Under the pieces are notes generated by a model that was not told the origin of the DNA, did no database searches, and saw only the letters and a list, made by a program, of their open reading frames with translations. A stretch of DNA of 64,000 bases, from contig NZ_JACCCW010000001.1 of the NCBI RefSeq assembly GCF_013410065.1, positions 1,793,187 through 1,857,186 of the forward strand, in the 5' to 3' direction. Below, piece by piece: positions 28,049 to 36,403 of this stretch (position 1 is its first letter; the number at the start of each line of letters is the position of its first letter). Source of the DNA: Granulicella arctica. GTDB lineage: Bacteria; Acidobacteriota; Terriglobia; Terriglobales; Acidobacteriaceae. The position numbers and the translations under genes are program-made.

Positions 28049-28330
28049 TCACCCTAGCCGTTCCGGCACAGCACCGGGCACGTCAACCTCAGTACCCTCG
28101 CACACGATGCGCGCAATGGCATCCGATGTCCTCACCGTTGCGCCGCTCTCCACGCGCCACTCCACGAGTAATCCCTGCTTCGGTGCAGGTAGATGAAATT
28201 CCATCGCTCCATCCGAGAGCACTGCAACCGCCTGTCCCGTTCCGACAAGCGTTCCCGCCGGAACGAGCTGCTGCAAAAACGTGTACTCCCGTTCGCTGGC
28301 ATCCAGCTTTAATTCATAGAGAAACGGCAT
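28049..28330 (-). CDS. Lipoyl/biotinyl-like domain protein lacking the modified lysine, in the his operon
   Basis: 93 residues shaped like a single lipoyl/biotinyl hammerhead domain: [54 protein letters not shown]. In true lipoyl domains the hairpin reads DKA; here it reads D40-G41-A42, so there is no lysine to modify. It is packed between hisH (adjacent, no gap) and hisF (four bases), the two subunits of one enzyme, so it is surely co-expressed with them. A structural or channelling role is speculation; it is not HisE. Confidence 0.72.
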   Translation of the reverse strand: MPFLYELKLDASEREYTFLQQLVPAGTLVGTGQAVAVLSDGAMEFHLPAPKQGLLVEWRVESGATVRTSDAIARIVCEGTEVDVPGAVPERLG

Positions 28331-28942
28331 CTACAACTCCACAAAGTTCTTCAATACCTGTAGTCCTACCGCGCTGGACTTCTCCGGATGAAACTGCACA
28401 CCCATCACGTTCTCGCGTTCCACGGCTCCCGTAAACGGACCACCATAATATGTAACCGATGCGGTATCAGGTAAAACAGGCGCCTTCCATGAATGTGTGT
28501 AATACACAAACCCGCCATCCGTCACACCTTGCAACAGAAGCGAATCCGGCCGCACCGCTTCGAGCGAGTTCCACCCAACATGCGGCGACTTAAGCTCTGC
28601 TCCTTCAAAGAGAGCAGGGAAGCGCTCGCATTTTCCTGCGAAGTGTCCGAGGCCAGCCGTGTTCGGAGCCTCTGTCGATCCTTCGAACAACCACTGCAGC
28701 CCCACGCAGATCCCCAGGAACCACGCACCCTTGGCAATGCTCTCTCGCACTGCCTCGGTTAGCCCAAGATCGGTCAGCAACTGCGTCGCCTGAAAATGTC
28801 CGACACCAGGCAGCACTACCTTTGCCGCGCTCGTGACAACCGCAGGATCTTGCGTGATCGTCACCTCGCTCGCGCCGAGATAGTGTAGCGCCTTGACGAC
28901 ACTGGTCAGATTGCCCGCCTTGTAGTCGATGACCGCGATCAC
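28331..28942 (-). CDS. hisH: Imidazole glycerol phosphate synthase, glutamine amidotransferase subunit
   Basis: 203-residue class-I glutaminase that feeds ammonia to HisF. The nucleophile is C79 in [15 protein letters not shown], and the His-Glu pair is in GVQFHPEKS. It starts [23 protein letters not shown], the usual beginning. Its ATG overlaps the hisB stop by four bases (ATGA). The subunits HisH and HisF are separated here by a small lipoyl-like gene, an unusual arrangement. Confidence 0.96.
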   Translation of the reverse strand: MIAVIDYKAGNLTSVVKALHYLGASEVTITQDPAVVTSAAKVVLPGVGHFQATQLLTDLGLTEAVRESIAKGAWFLGICVGLQWLFEGSTEAPNTAGLGHFAGKCERFPALFEGAELKSPHVGWNSLEAVRPDSLLLQGVTDGGFVYYTHSWKAPVLPDTASVTYYGGPFTGAVERENVMGVQFHPEKSSAVGLQVLKNFVEL

Positions 28943-29541
28943 AGCAATCCCTTGGTCGACGGCAGCATCTCGCGCATGCGCTCATCACGCGAGCATGCAC
29001 CGCGCAGCGCCCTTGCGAACGCCTTGAAGATCGCCTCGATCTTGTGGTGATTCGAGCGCCCGTACATCGTCTTCACGTGCACATTCGCCTTCGCGCCGCG
29101 GGCAAAGCCGTCGAAGAAGTCCGCGAGCAACTCGCTCTGGAAATCGCCGACCAACCGCACCCTCACCTTGTCATCGACGACATACGACACGCGTCCACTC
29201 AGGTCGACAGCCGCAACAGCCAGTGTCTCGTCCATCGCCATCACAAAATATCCGGCGCGCATGATGCCCTTCTTATCGCCCAGCGCTTTGCCGAACGCCT
29301 CGCCCAGCGCGATGCCTACGTCTTCAACAGTGTGGTGCTGATCGACATCGAGATCGCCCTTGCAGGTCAGCGTCAGGTCGAAGCCGCCATGGCGTGTGAA
29401 GAGCTCCAGCATGTGATCGAAGAACCGTATGCCGGTCGAAACCTTGTACACGCCCTGTCCATCGACGACCAGCTTCAACGCAATTTGCGTCTCGGTCGTG
29501 TCTCGTTTGATCGTTCCGGTTCTTACCTTCGTAGCTGCCAT
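28939..29541 (-). CDS. hisB: Imidazoleglycerol-phosphate dehydratase
   Basis: 200-residue dehydratase of the sixth step. The two metal-binding motifs are [19 protein letters not shown] and [37 protein letters not shown] is also present. It is the monofunctional form without the phosphatase domain. The ATG at 29541 overlaps the hisC stop (TAATG), and the family begins just after it, so longer upstream reading is rejected. Histidinol-phosphate phosphatase is not in the window. Confidence 0.96.
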   Translation of the reverse strand: MAATKVRTGTIKRDTTETQIALKLVVDGQGVYKVSTGIRFFDHMLELFTRHGGFDLTLTCKGDLDVDQHHTVEDVGIALGEAFGKALGDKKGIMRAGYFVMAMDETLAVAAVDLSGRVSYVVDDKVRVRLVGDFQSELLADFFDGFARGAKANVHVKTMYGRSNHHKIEAIFKAFARALRGACSRDERMREMLPSTKGLL

Positions 29542-30632
29542 TATGCCTTCCATCCAATCTCGTTCAACGATGTTTGCAGTGCTGCCAGGCCAAGCGTCAC
29601 GTGCTCCTCGACGCCAATGGTGATGCGGACAAAGCCGTCGCATCCGGGATCAGCCGAGCGGTCGCGCAACAGAACGCCGTGCTTTCGCATCGCTTTCACC
29701 AACTCCGCATGCTTCGGGCCAATCTTCATCAAAATAAAGTTTGCGTGGCTCGGGAAGAAAGGCACGCCCATCGTCCGTAGTCCGTCCATCATGCGCTCAC
29801 GGCCAATTCGCACCTGCTCCGTGTACCACGCAAGATAGTCTTCATCGGCAAGCGCTACCGGCAGGCAATCCAGCGCCACACCGTTCACGTTGTAGGGCGA
29901 ACAGACCTTGCGCACATACTTCAACAACTCTACGTTACCTGCAAGCATTCCGATGCGCAGATTGGCAAGCCCATACGCCTTTGAAAACGTGCGTGCAATG
30001 AGGAGATTCGGGATCGTCGCAATGTCCTCGATCGTCGACTCGCCATGAAAATGAAAGTACGCTTCATCGACCATCAACACGGCCTGCGGAGCCGCTGCTG
30101 CGATGGCGAGCAGGTGCTCCCGGCTGACGATTGCTCCCGTTGGATTGTTGGGCGATGCCACGATGATGAGCTTTGTTCGTTCGTTGATCGCCGCCATGAA
30201 GCGCTCGTAAGGAAACTCGAGTGAAGCGTCCGACTGAATCTTGCGCAGGCCGGAGGTCATCATGGAGATGCTCACGTCGTACATGAAGAAGGTCGGCGTG
30301 GCGATGAGAGCCTCGTCCTCGGGCTCGAGAAATGCAGCGCACACCAGGTGAATCACCTCATCCACACCGTTCGTCAGTAGCACCTGATCGGCCTCGATGC
30401 CGAAGTGCTGCGCGGCAATTCGCTCCACAGGCTCGCGCTCGGGATACTTCGTCAAGCCCTCAGGCGTAATCTGTTTCAGCTGTTCCATCACGCGAGGCGA
30501 AGGAGCGAAGGTGTTCTCGTTGAAGTCCAGCCTTAGCGCCTCACGTGCAGCCAGCGGAGGATGATACTCGGGCATCGCCAGCACAGCACGGCGGGGCTTC
30601 ACGGCAGTCCTTACAACTGTTGTTGTAGTCAT
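29541..30632 (-). CDS. hisC: Histidinol-phosphate aminotransferase
   Basis: 363-residue fold-type I PLP enzyme converting imidazole acetol phosphate to histidinol phosphate. Blocks: [83 protein letters not shown] and the PLP lysine in [17 protein letters not shown]. It overlaps hisD by four bases (ATGA) and hisB by one. Confidence 0.95.
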   Translation of the reverse strand: MTTTTVVRTAVKPRRAVLAMPEYHPPLAAREALRLDFNENTFAPSPRVMEQLKQITPEGLTKYPEREPVERIAAQHFGIEADQVLLTNGVDEVIHLVCAAFLEPEDEALIATPTFFMYDVSISMMTSGLRKIQSDASLEFPYERFMAAINERTKLIIVASPNNPTGAIVSREHLLAIAAAAPQAVLMVDEAYFHFHGESTIEDIATIPNLLIARTFSKAYGLANLRIGMLAGNVELLKYVRKVCSPYNVNGVALDCLPVALADEDYLAWYTEQVRIGRERMMDGLRTMGVPFFPSHANFILMKIGPKHAELVKAMRKHGVLLRDRSADPGCDGFVRITIGVEEHVTLGLAALQTSLNEIGWKA

Positions 30633-31888
30633 CGCATCCTCACTCGCACGCTCTCCGCATGTCCGACAAGCCCTTCGGCCTCAGCCAGTGCAATCGCATG
30701 GGGTCCCATCTCCTTCAGCCCCTTGCGCGTGTACTGCTGTACCGTAATGACCTTCACAAAGTCCAGCACGCTCAAACCACCGCGTACGCGCCCCACGCGT
30801 CCCGTGGGCAACACGTGGTTTGGTCCGGAGATGTAATCTCCCATGGACTGTGGCGCGTATGCCCCAACGAATACCGAACCGGCGTTCTGCACCCACTTCA
30901 GATCGGCATTTGTATCCACCGTCAGATGCTCCGGTGCAAGTCGATTGGTCAGCTCTCGTGCTTCTGTAACCGTTGAAGTTACAAAAATGCATCCCTGCGC
31001 CGCCAGTGACTGCTTCGCGATGGGATTACCCTTGGCCTGTGTCTTCACCTCAGTAGCAACGGCTACTGCCAGCTCTGCATTGCTCGTAATTAGAATCGCA
31101 AGCGCTTCAGGATCGTGCTCCGCCTGTGCGACCAGATCGGCGGCGATCCCTGCGGCGTCGCCGGTCTCGCTGGTCACGATAATCTCCGTTGGGCCCGCAG
31201 GCATGTCGATGCCGCACTCGCTCGAGACAATCGTCTTCGCCGCGGTTACATAGAGATTGCCCGGTCCAACGACCTTATCGACGCGTGCGATGCTCTCTGT
31301 TCCGTAGGCCATCGCAGCGATCGCCTGTGCTCCACCGACGCGATAGAACTCCGTCACGCCAGCCAACCATGCGGCTGCCAGCGTCTCTCGTGCGGGCTTG
31401 GGCGAGCAGACGACGATGCGCTTCACTCCCGCTACCTGTGCGGGCGTCGTCGTCATCAGCAGCGTCGAAGGCAGCGGATAGCGGCCACCCGGCACATAGC
31501 AGCCAACGCTTCCCAGCGGCCGTACAATCTGTCCCGTCTTGACGCCATCCGCAGGAGAGATCGTCCACTCCGCGGGCTTCTGAGCCTCTGCGAACGCGCG
31601 GATATTCTTCCGCGCCGTTTGCATGGCGGTACGCAATGCAGGGTCCGTCGCCTCCCACGCGGCCTTCATCTCTTCGCGTGACACCAGCAGTGGTGCACCC
31701 TTCGCGAGATCGTCGAACTTTGTCGCATACTTCCTTAGCGCGACATCGCCGTTGCTCTGTACCTCGGAGAGGATCTTTCGTACAACGGGTTCAACGCGAG
31801 CTGTGCTGACGGCACCGCGTCTCTCCAGTGTTTCGATCAACGCGTTTGCTGTAGCTTTCCCGCGTCCAAATGTTCGTACTAGCTTCAT
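30629..31888 (-). CDS. hisD: Histidinol dehydrogenase
   Basis: 419-residue zinc enzyme carrying out the last two oxidations of histidine synthesis. Recognised by GCYVPGGRYPLPSTLLMTTTPAQVAGVKRIVVCSPKP, VGGAQAIAAMAYGTESI, DKVVGPGNLYVTAAK and APEHLTVD. The ATG at 31888 has GAGGGTGAC just upstream and is preferred to one eight codons earlier. It lies 13 bases downstream of hisG. Confidence 0.95.
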   Translation of the reverse strand: MKLVRTFGRGKATANALIETLERRGAVSTARVEPVVRKILSEVQSNGDVALRKYATKFDDLAKGAPLLVSREEMKAAWEATDPALRTAMQTARKNIRAFAEAQKPAEWTISPADGVKTGQIVRPLGSVGCYVPGGRYPLPSTLLMTTTPAQVAGVKRIVVCSPKPARETLAAAWLAGVTEFYRVGGAQAIAAMAYGTESIARVDKVVGPGNLYVTAAKTIVSSECGIDMPAGPTEIIVTSETGDAAGIAADLVAQAEHDPEALAILITSNAELAVAVATEVKTQAKGNPIAKQSLAAQGCIFVTSTVTEARELTNRLAPEHLTVDTNADLKWVQNAGSVFVGAYAPQSMGDYISGPNHVLPTGRVGRVRGGLSVLDFVKVITVQQYTRKGLKEMGPHAIALAEAEGLVGHAESVRVRMR

Positions 31889-31901
31889 GTCACCCTCAGT
31901 G

Positions 31902-32786
31902 TTACAAAACAACCTTGCTCAGTGGATACTCCACAATGCCAGTAGCTCCCGCAGCCTTCAGTTTGGGGATAACATCGCGTACAAGTGCCTCATCGAGGAT
32001 CGTATTCAGCGCGACCCAATCCGCATCGCTCAGTTGTGAGACCGTCGGCGAGTTCAACGCAGGCAGCACACCGATCACCGCCGACAGATCCGCCTTGCGA
32101 GTGTTCAGCATCAACCCAACACGCCCCTGTGCAGCGATCGCAGCATTCAGCATCAGGGAGATGTTGTCGATCTTCTCGCGCTTCCATTCATCTTTGTAAG
32201 CGGCTTTATTCGCGATGAGCTGCGTCTCGCTCTCCATCAGTGTTTCGATGATGCGCAAACGGTTTGCCCTCAGGCTCGAACCCGTCTCCGTTACTTCGAC
32301 GATCGCATCTGCAAGTGTAGGTGGCTTCACCTCAGTCGCACCCCAACTGAACTCGACCGTAACCGGAATATTCTTCCCGGCAAAGTAGCGCTTGGTGAAC
32401 TCGACCAGCTCGGTCGCAATGATCTTGCCCGCAAGATCCTCCGGCTTGTAGAACGGGGAGTCCTCGGGGACGGCCAAAACCCACTTCACCTTCTGCCGGC
32501 TCTGCTTGGAGTAGGTGAGGCTCGTGACGTACTCCACATCCGTCTCGTTCTCCAGAACCCAATCGTTGCCGGTGAGGCCGGCATCCAGCGCGCCGTGCTC
32601 AACATAGCGCGCCATCTCCTGCGCACGCACCAGCATGCACTCGATCTCAACATCATCGATCGTCGGGAAGTAGCTGCGTCCATTCGCAAAGATCCTCCAG
32701 CCAGCGCGTTCAAACAGCGCAAGCGTTGCGTCCTGTAGGCTGCCCTTCGGAATCCCCAGCTTCAACTTGTGCGTCTTTTCCGTCAT
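31902..32786 (-). CDS. hisG: ATP phosphoribosyltransferase (long form)
   Basis: 294-residue first enzyme of the pathway, joining PRPP and ATP. Its length and C-terminal part ([34 protein letters not shown]) show the long form with the histidine-binding regulatory domain, so it should be feedback-inhibited and should not need HisZ. Core motifs: [47 protein letters not shown] and [21 protein letters not shown]. Its ATG overlaps the hisI stop (TAATG). Confidence 0.95.
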   Translation of the reverse strand: MTEKTHKLKLGIPKGSLQDATLALFERAGWRIFANGRSYFPTIDDVEIECMLVRAQEMARYVEHGALDAGLTGNDWVLENETDVEYVTSLTYSKQSRQKVKWVLAVPEDSPFYKPEDLAGKIIATELVEFTKRYFAGKNIPVTVEFSWGATEVKPPTLADAIVEVTETGSSLRANRLRIIETLMESETQLIANKAAYKDEWKREKIDNISLMLNAAIAAQGRVGLMLNTRKADLSAVIGVLPALNSPTVSQLSDADWVALNTILDEALVRDVIPKLKAAGATGIVEYPLSKVVL

Positions 32787-33115
32787 TACTTCGTCTCCAT
32801 CGCAATCGGTTTGGTGAAGCAGCTTACGGTTCCCTCGTGGCATACCAGGCCATCGCCCTCAACCTCGACCTTGAACAGCAGGGCATCGTTGTCGCAGTCG
32901 GTCGCAGCTTCGATTACCCGCAGCCTGTTGCCGCTCGTCTCGCCCTTCATCCAGAGCTTCTGCCGCGTCCTGCTCCAGAACGTCACGTATCCGGTCTCGA
33001 GCGTCTTGGCATAGCTGAGCTCGTTCAGGAAGCCGAGCATCAGCAACTCGCCGGTCTTGGCATCCTGGACCATCCCCGGGACCAGCCCATCCATCTTCGC
33101 AAAATCAATCGTCAT
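32786..33115 (-). CDS. hisI: Phosphoribosyl-AMP cyclohydrolase
   Basis: 109-residue metal enzyme opening the purine ring in the third step. Motifs: [52 protein letters not shown], the acidic metal site [15 protein letters not shown] and the C-terminal cysteines in [11 protein letters not shown]. There is no fused HisE domain and no separate hisE in the operon. AAGGAAAG lies at good spacing before the ATG. First structural gene after the leader peptide and attenuator; two 19-base repeats lie in the gap. Confidence 0.95.
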   Translation of the reverse strand: MTIDFAKMDGLVPGMVQDAKTGELLMLGFLNELSYAKTLETGYVTFWSRTRQKLWMKGETSGNRLRVIEAATDCDNDALLFKVEVEGDGLVCHEGTVSCFTKPIAMETK

Positions 33116-33127
33116 TGCACTCTTTCC

Positions 33128-33165
33128 TTGTGATGGCACTTATTTCTTGTGATGGCACTTATTTC
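33128..33165 (-). repeat. Perfect 19-base tandem repeat in the hisI leader
   Basis: TTGTGATGGCACTTATTTC occurs twice head-to-tail with no spacer (33128-33146, 33147-33165), between the attenuator terminator and the hisI ribosome binding site. Confidence 0.92.
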
Positions 33166-33190
33166 TTTACTGAAACATTCTGTTACGCAG

Positions 33191-33230
33191 AAAAAAGCCC
33201 GCTCGCGGGATACGCGTTAGCGGGCTTTTT
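33191..33230 (-). terminator. Intrinsic terminator between the his leader peptide and hisI (attenuator)
   Basis: On the leftward strand, AAAAAGCCCGCT (33230-33219) pairs with AGCGGGCTTTTTT (33203-33191), giving a G+C-rich stem and a run of six U. An inner CGCG/CGCG pair extends it. It stands 20 bases after the leader-peptide stop and 76 bases before hisI, so it must be read through for the operon to be expressed. A region in the leader (GCGGCT, about 33276-33271) could pair with the left arm as an antiterminator with one bulged C. Confidence 0.85.
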
Positions 33231-33249
33231 AGGATCCTGTCGTGCTTTC

Positions 33250-33336
33250 TTACATCGTCGCACCGGACACAGCCGCCAACACGCTCTGCGCATGATGATG
33301 GTGGTGATGTCCGTGATGAAGCAACTGAAGACTCAT
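33250..33336 (-). CDS. hisL: Histidine operon leader peptide (eight His codons)
   Basis: A 28-codon frame reading MSLQLLHHGHHHHHHAQSVL then AAVSGATM and TAA. Eight of codons 7-15 are histidine (CAT/CAC), interrupted by one Gly. It lies directly upstream of a U-tailed terminator and the his operon on the same strand, exactly the arrangement of attenuator leader peptides: ribosomes stalling at His codons when charged tRNA-His is scarce would favour antitermination. GGAAG lies a few bases before the ATG, or translation may be leaderless from the promoter at 33344-33372. It would be overlooked by length-filtered gene callers. Confidence 0.85.
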   Translation of the reverse strand: MSLQLLHHGHHHHHHAQSVLAAVSGATM

Positions 33337-33343
33337 TGCTTCC

Positions 33344-33372
33344 AAACTACCGTTCACGGAGTTCCATGTCAA
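33344..33372 (-). promoter_or_regulatory. Candidate his operon promoter
   Basis: Leftward TTGACA (33372-33367), 17-base spacer, then TAGTTT (33349-33344). The -35 is perfect, the -10 weak (three of six). The implied start of transcription falls within a base or two of the hisL ATG, which would make the leader peptide nearly leaderless. Confidence 0.45.
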
Positions 33373-33517
33373 TGCGACCGACGCAAAATTCATGCTGCCA
33401 AACGATACAAGGCTCGATGCGGAGCATTTTTTTGCTATTGCCCGCGCTGAAATGGATTTACTTTTTACGGAAGCTACTCTACCCTTTTCAGGTCCGAACA
33501 AAGGAGATTTCTACGCC

Positions 33518-33838
33518 ATGCTTAGACTGACCCGCCGCCTCCTCGCCCTTGCCCTCTTCGCCGCTGCATTCACCAGCATCACACCCGCACACGTTGCTGT
33601 AGCGCAGGCGATGACCGCCAAAGCCCCTGCCGTCGCAGATGCAAACCTGATCGACATCAACACAGCCACGCCCGATCAGCTCAAAGCGCTCAAGGGAGTT
33701 GGCGACGCATATGCCAAGCGCATCATCGCCGGCCGTCCCTACACGGCGAAGAACCAGCTGACGACTCGCGGCATCGTGCCCCCGGCGACCTACAACGGGA
33801 TCAAGGACCAGATCATCGCCCGCGCACCCAAGAAGTAG
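33518..33838 (+). CDS. Secreted helix-hairpin-helix protein (ComEA-like domain)
   Basis: 106 residues: a Sec signal peptide (about 1-29) and a single helix-hairpin-helix module of the ComEA type (LIDINTATPDQLKALKGVGDAYAKRIIAGRPYTAKNQLTTRGIVPPATYNGIKDQI). ComEA binds incoming DNA in competence, but short secreted HHH proteins of this kind are common in Acidobacteriota without competence genes nearby, so DNA uptake is only one option. AAGGAGA precedes the ATG at good spacing. A terminator follows. Confidence 0.88.
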   Translation: MLRLTRRLLALALFAAAFTSITPAHVAVAQAMTAKAPAVADANLIDINTATPDQLKALKGVGDAYAKRIIAGRPYTAKNQLTTRGIVPPATYNGIKDQIIARAPKK

Positions 33839-33855
33839 ACATTCCGTTCTATCCC

Positions 33856-33894
33856 AAAAACGTCCCAGCCGGACTCCCACGTTGGGACGTTTTT
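33856..33894. terminator. Bidirectional intrinsic terminator
   Basis: AAAAACGTCCCA (33856-33867) pairs with TGGGACGTTTTT (33883-33894); A-run on one side and T-run on the other. Confidence 0.9.
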
Positions 33895-33970
33895 CGTTCA
33901 TGCCTATACTCAATTCCCCAAAATCAAATAAAGTGGGAAGCGCACTGTATGTATCCTTCCGCGTCCATAG

Positions 33971-34744
33971 ATGCGGGCAGGTCATGCAGCAGGATCTTCC
34001 GCATCCATGTCTCCACTGACGCCTCATCTCGCGAAGCAAGCCATGCGTGTCGCTGCGGTTGGACTCTTCGCCGCGATGCTGGCCGGCTGCCAGAGCTTCA
34101 GCAGTGCATCCTCGTTCGCGCATGTTAGGGTCATCGAGGTCTCGCCGGACACGCCAGCCGTGGACATCTACAAGGGCAACAATGCTGTGGCCTACAACCT
34201 GAGCTTCGGCACGATTACATCCTATGTCCCGATCACTCCGGGCAACTACACCATGACGGTCGATTCAGCGGGCTCCCGGCAGGTGTTGTCCTCCGTCAAG
34301 GGAGCGTTCAGCGCAGGGATGAACTATACGGTGTTGGTGGGTAATTCCGCCGCCAATCTGGAGCAGCTCATCCTCGCCGATCAGGGGCAGCCGCTCCAGC
34401 CGGCCGCGCCGTCTATCCGTCTAATCAATCAGGCTGCGCTATCGGGCGCGGTCGATGTCTACCTGGTTCCTGCCGGGCAGCGGATCACCTCAGTCAGCCC
34501 AGTCGCGACGAACCTGGCCTTCGGCGTCCATACCGGATATCTACCCGTCGCCGCCGGTAAATCCACGGTCATCATGTTGCCCGCCGGAACCGTGCCGACA
34601 GGGACCGCAGCCGCCGTACATACCGGCGTACAAGCTGACTACGTCAGCGGGTCCGCACGCACCCTGATCCTGCTCGATCAGCAGCCCGCAACTTCGCCAT
34701 CACTGCAAGTCATCACCGCAATGGACGCCGACCCAGCAAGCTGA
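33971..34744 (+). CDS. DUF4397 lipoprotein
   Basis: Up to 257 residues. In-frame ATGs at 33971, 34007 and 34043 are possible; the last (MRVAAVGLFAAMLAGCQSF) starts right at a lipoprotein signal with lipobox LAGC and is the most economical. The mature protein holds DUF4397-like beta repeats (VRVIEVSPDTPAVDIYKGN and IRLINQAALSGAVDVYLVPAGQ), probably an Ig-like outer-surface domain. Function unknown. A 17-base-stem terminator follows directly. Confidence 0.85.
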   Translation: MRAGHAAGSSASMSPLTPHLAKQAMRVAAVGLFAAMLAGCQSFSSASSFAHVRVIEVSPDTPAVDIYKGNNAVAYNLSFGTITSYVPITPGNYTMTVDSAGSRQVLSSVKGAFSAGMNYTVLVGNSAANLEQLILADQGQPLQPAAPSIRLINQAALSGAVDVYLVPAGQRITSVSPVATNLAFGVHTGYLPVAAGKSTVIMLPAGTVPTGTAAAVHTGVQADYVSGSARTLILLDQQPATSPSLQVITAMDADPAS

Positions 34745-34761
34745 TCGAATACGGTTTAGAC

Positions 34762-34804
34762 AAAAAGAAGGGCCGCCCGGAGTTCTTGGGCGGCCCTTCT
34801 TTTT
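34762..34804. terminator. Bidirectional terminator between DUF4397 gene and ahcY
   Basis: A perfect 17-base stem (34762-34778 with 34788-34804) with A/T runs at both feet serves the converging genes. Confidence 0.95.
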
Positions 34805-34817
34805 GCGGAGAAGATTT

Positions 34818-36275
34818 TTAGTACCGGTAATGCTCCGCCTTGTACGGTCCATCCACCGGAACACTCAGATAATCCGCCTGCTTCTTCGAGAGCGTCGTCA
34901 GCTTCACGCCGATCTTCTCGAGGTGCAGCCGCGCAACCTCTTCGTCGAGCTTCTTCGGCAGGATGTAAATCCCGACCTTGTACGTATCCTTGTGTGCCCA
35001 CAGATCGAGCTGCGCCAGCGTCTGATTGGCAAAGCTGTTCGACATCACAAAGCTCGGATGCCCGGTCGCGCAACCCAGGTTCACCAGCCGTCCTTCGGCC
35101 AGGACGAAGATGCTGTTGCCGCCCGCGAAGGTGTACTTGTCTACCTGCGGCTTGATGTTCAGCTTCGTCACGCCCTTCAGCGCATTCAGCTTCTCCATCT
35201 GGATCTCGTTGTCGAAGTGGCCGATATTGCACACGATCGCCTGGTCCTTCATCTGCGTCATGTGCTCGACCGTAATGATGTCGACGTTGCCCGTGCAGGT
35301 TACATAAATATCGCCGCGGCCCAGCGTCTCCTCAAGCGTCGTTACCTCGTAGCCTTCCATCGCCGCCTGCAGCGCATTGATCGGATCGATCTCCGTCACG
35401 ATCACCCGCGCTCCCAGTCCACGCAACGACGCCGCCGACCCCTTGCCCACATCGCCATAGCCGCAGACGACCGCAACCTTGCCCGCGACCATCACGTCCG
35501 TTGCGCGCTTGATGCCATCCACCAGCGACTCGCGGCAGCCATACAGGTTGTCGAACTTGCTCTTGGTCACGGAGTCGTTCACATTGATCGCCGGAACCAG
35601 CAGCGTGCCCTTCTCGAACATCTTGTACAGCCGGTGCACGCCCGTCGTTGTCTCCTCGGAGACGCCGCGCCACTCCTTCGCCACATCCTGCCAGCGCGTC
35701 GGGTGCTCCGCGTGAACCTTCTTCAGCAGCGTCTTGACGACATCCTCTTCGATCGAGCCGGACGGCGAGTTGATCCAGCCATCGCCCTTCTCCATCTCCA
35801 CGCCCTTGTGGATCAGCAGCGTCACATCGCCGCCGTCATCGATCACAAGCTGCGGGCCAAGCAGACCGCCCTTGCCATCGGGGAAGTTCAGCGACTGGTT
35901 CGTGCACCACCAGAACTCCTCGAGCGTCTCGCCCTTCCACGCAAATACTGGCACGCCCGCTGCTGCAATCGCCGCCGCCGCATGGTCCTGTGTCGAGAAG
36001 ATGTTACAGCTCGCCCAGCGAACATTCGCGCCCAACGCCACCATCGTCTCGATCAGCACTGCCGTCTGGATCGTCATATGCAGCGAACCCGTTACGCGGA
36101 CACCAGCTAGCGGCTTGCCCGCGGCATACTTATTGCGGATGGACATCAGACCCGGCATCTCCTGCTCGGCGATGTCGATCTCCTTCCGGCCAAACTCTGC
36201 CAGCCCGATATCCGCGACCTTGTACTCCGTCGCCGCTTCCTGCACTGCTGCCTTATCGATAGTCGCTGTTGCCAT
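34818..36275 (-). CDS. ahcY: Adenosylhomocysteinase
   Basis: 485-residue NAD-dependent enzyme splitting S-adenosylhomocysteine into adenosine and homocysteine, keeping the methyl cycle running; metK of the same cycle is 4.4 kb away. Motifs: [21 protein letters not shown], the NAD site [29 protein letters not shown], and the C-terminal lysine/tyrosine tail YKAEHYRY. The ATG at 36275 has GAGGTG upstream. I see no SAH-riboswitch core in the 128-base gap upstream. Confidence 0.97.
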   Translation of the reverse strand: MATATIDKAAVQEAATEYKVADIGLAEFGRKEIDIAEQEMPGLMSIRNKYAAGKPLAGVRVTGSLHMTIQTAVLIETMVALGANVRWASCNIFSTQDHAAAAIAAAGVPVFAWKGETLEEFWWCTNQSLNFPDGKGGLLGPQLVIDDGGDVTLLIHKGVEMEKGDGWINSPSGSIEEDVVKTLLKKVHAEHPTRWQDVAKEWRGVSEETTTGVHRLYKMFEKGTLLVPAINVNDSVTKSKFDNLYGCRESLVDGIKRATDVMVAGKVAVVCGYGDVGKGSAASLRGLGARVIVTEIDPINALQAAMEGYEVTTLEETLGRGDIYVTCTGNVDIITVEHMTQMKDQAIVCNIGHFDNEIQMEKLNALKGVTKLNIKPQVDKYTFAGGNSIFVLAEGRLVNLGCATGHPSFVMSNSFANQTLAQLDLWAHKDTYKVGIYILPKKLDEEVARLHLEKIGVKLTTLSKKQADYLSVPVDGPYKAEHYRY

Positions 36276-36403
36276 TCTGCACCTCATCCAATCTCTGTCT
36301 GTGTTCCAACAATCAAGCCCAGAATATCACTCAAGCCCCCGCAAGCTCTCCGTTTGCACTAACTACAGTGCTCGGCCAGAGCAAGCTTCGTTGCCACAAA
36401 AAC

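Noticed and set aside
28049..28330. hisE or a functional lipoyl carrier in the his operon
   Set aside because: No HisE acidic motifs, and the lipoyl lysine is replaced by Gly; called as a lysine-less lipoyl-like protein instead.
33250..33501. 83-codon minus-strand protein ending in the poly-His run
   Set aside because: The upstream 55 codons have no ribosome site and overlap the promoter candidate; the last 28 codons from 33336 make the better leader peptide.
36276..36403. SAH riboswitch upstream of ahcY
   Set aside because: Looked for the conserved core and pairing in the 128-base gap and did not find it.
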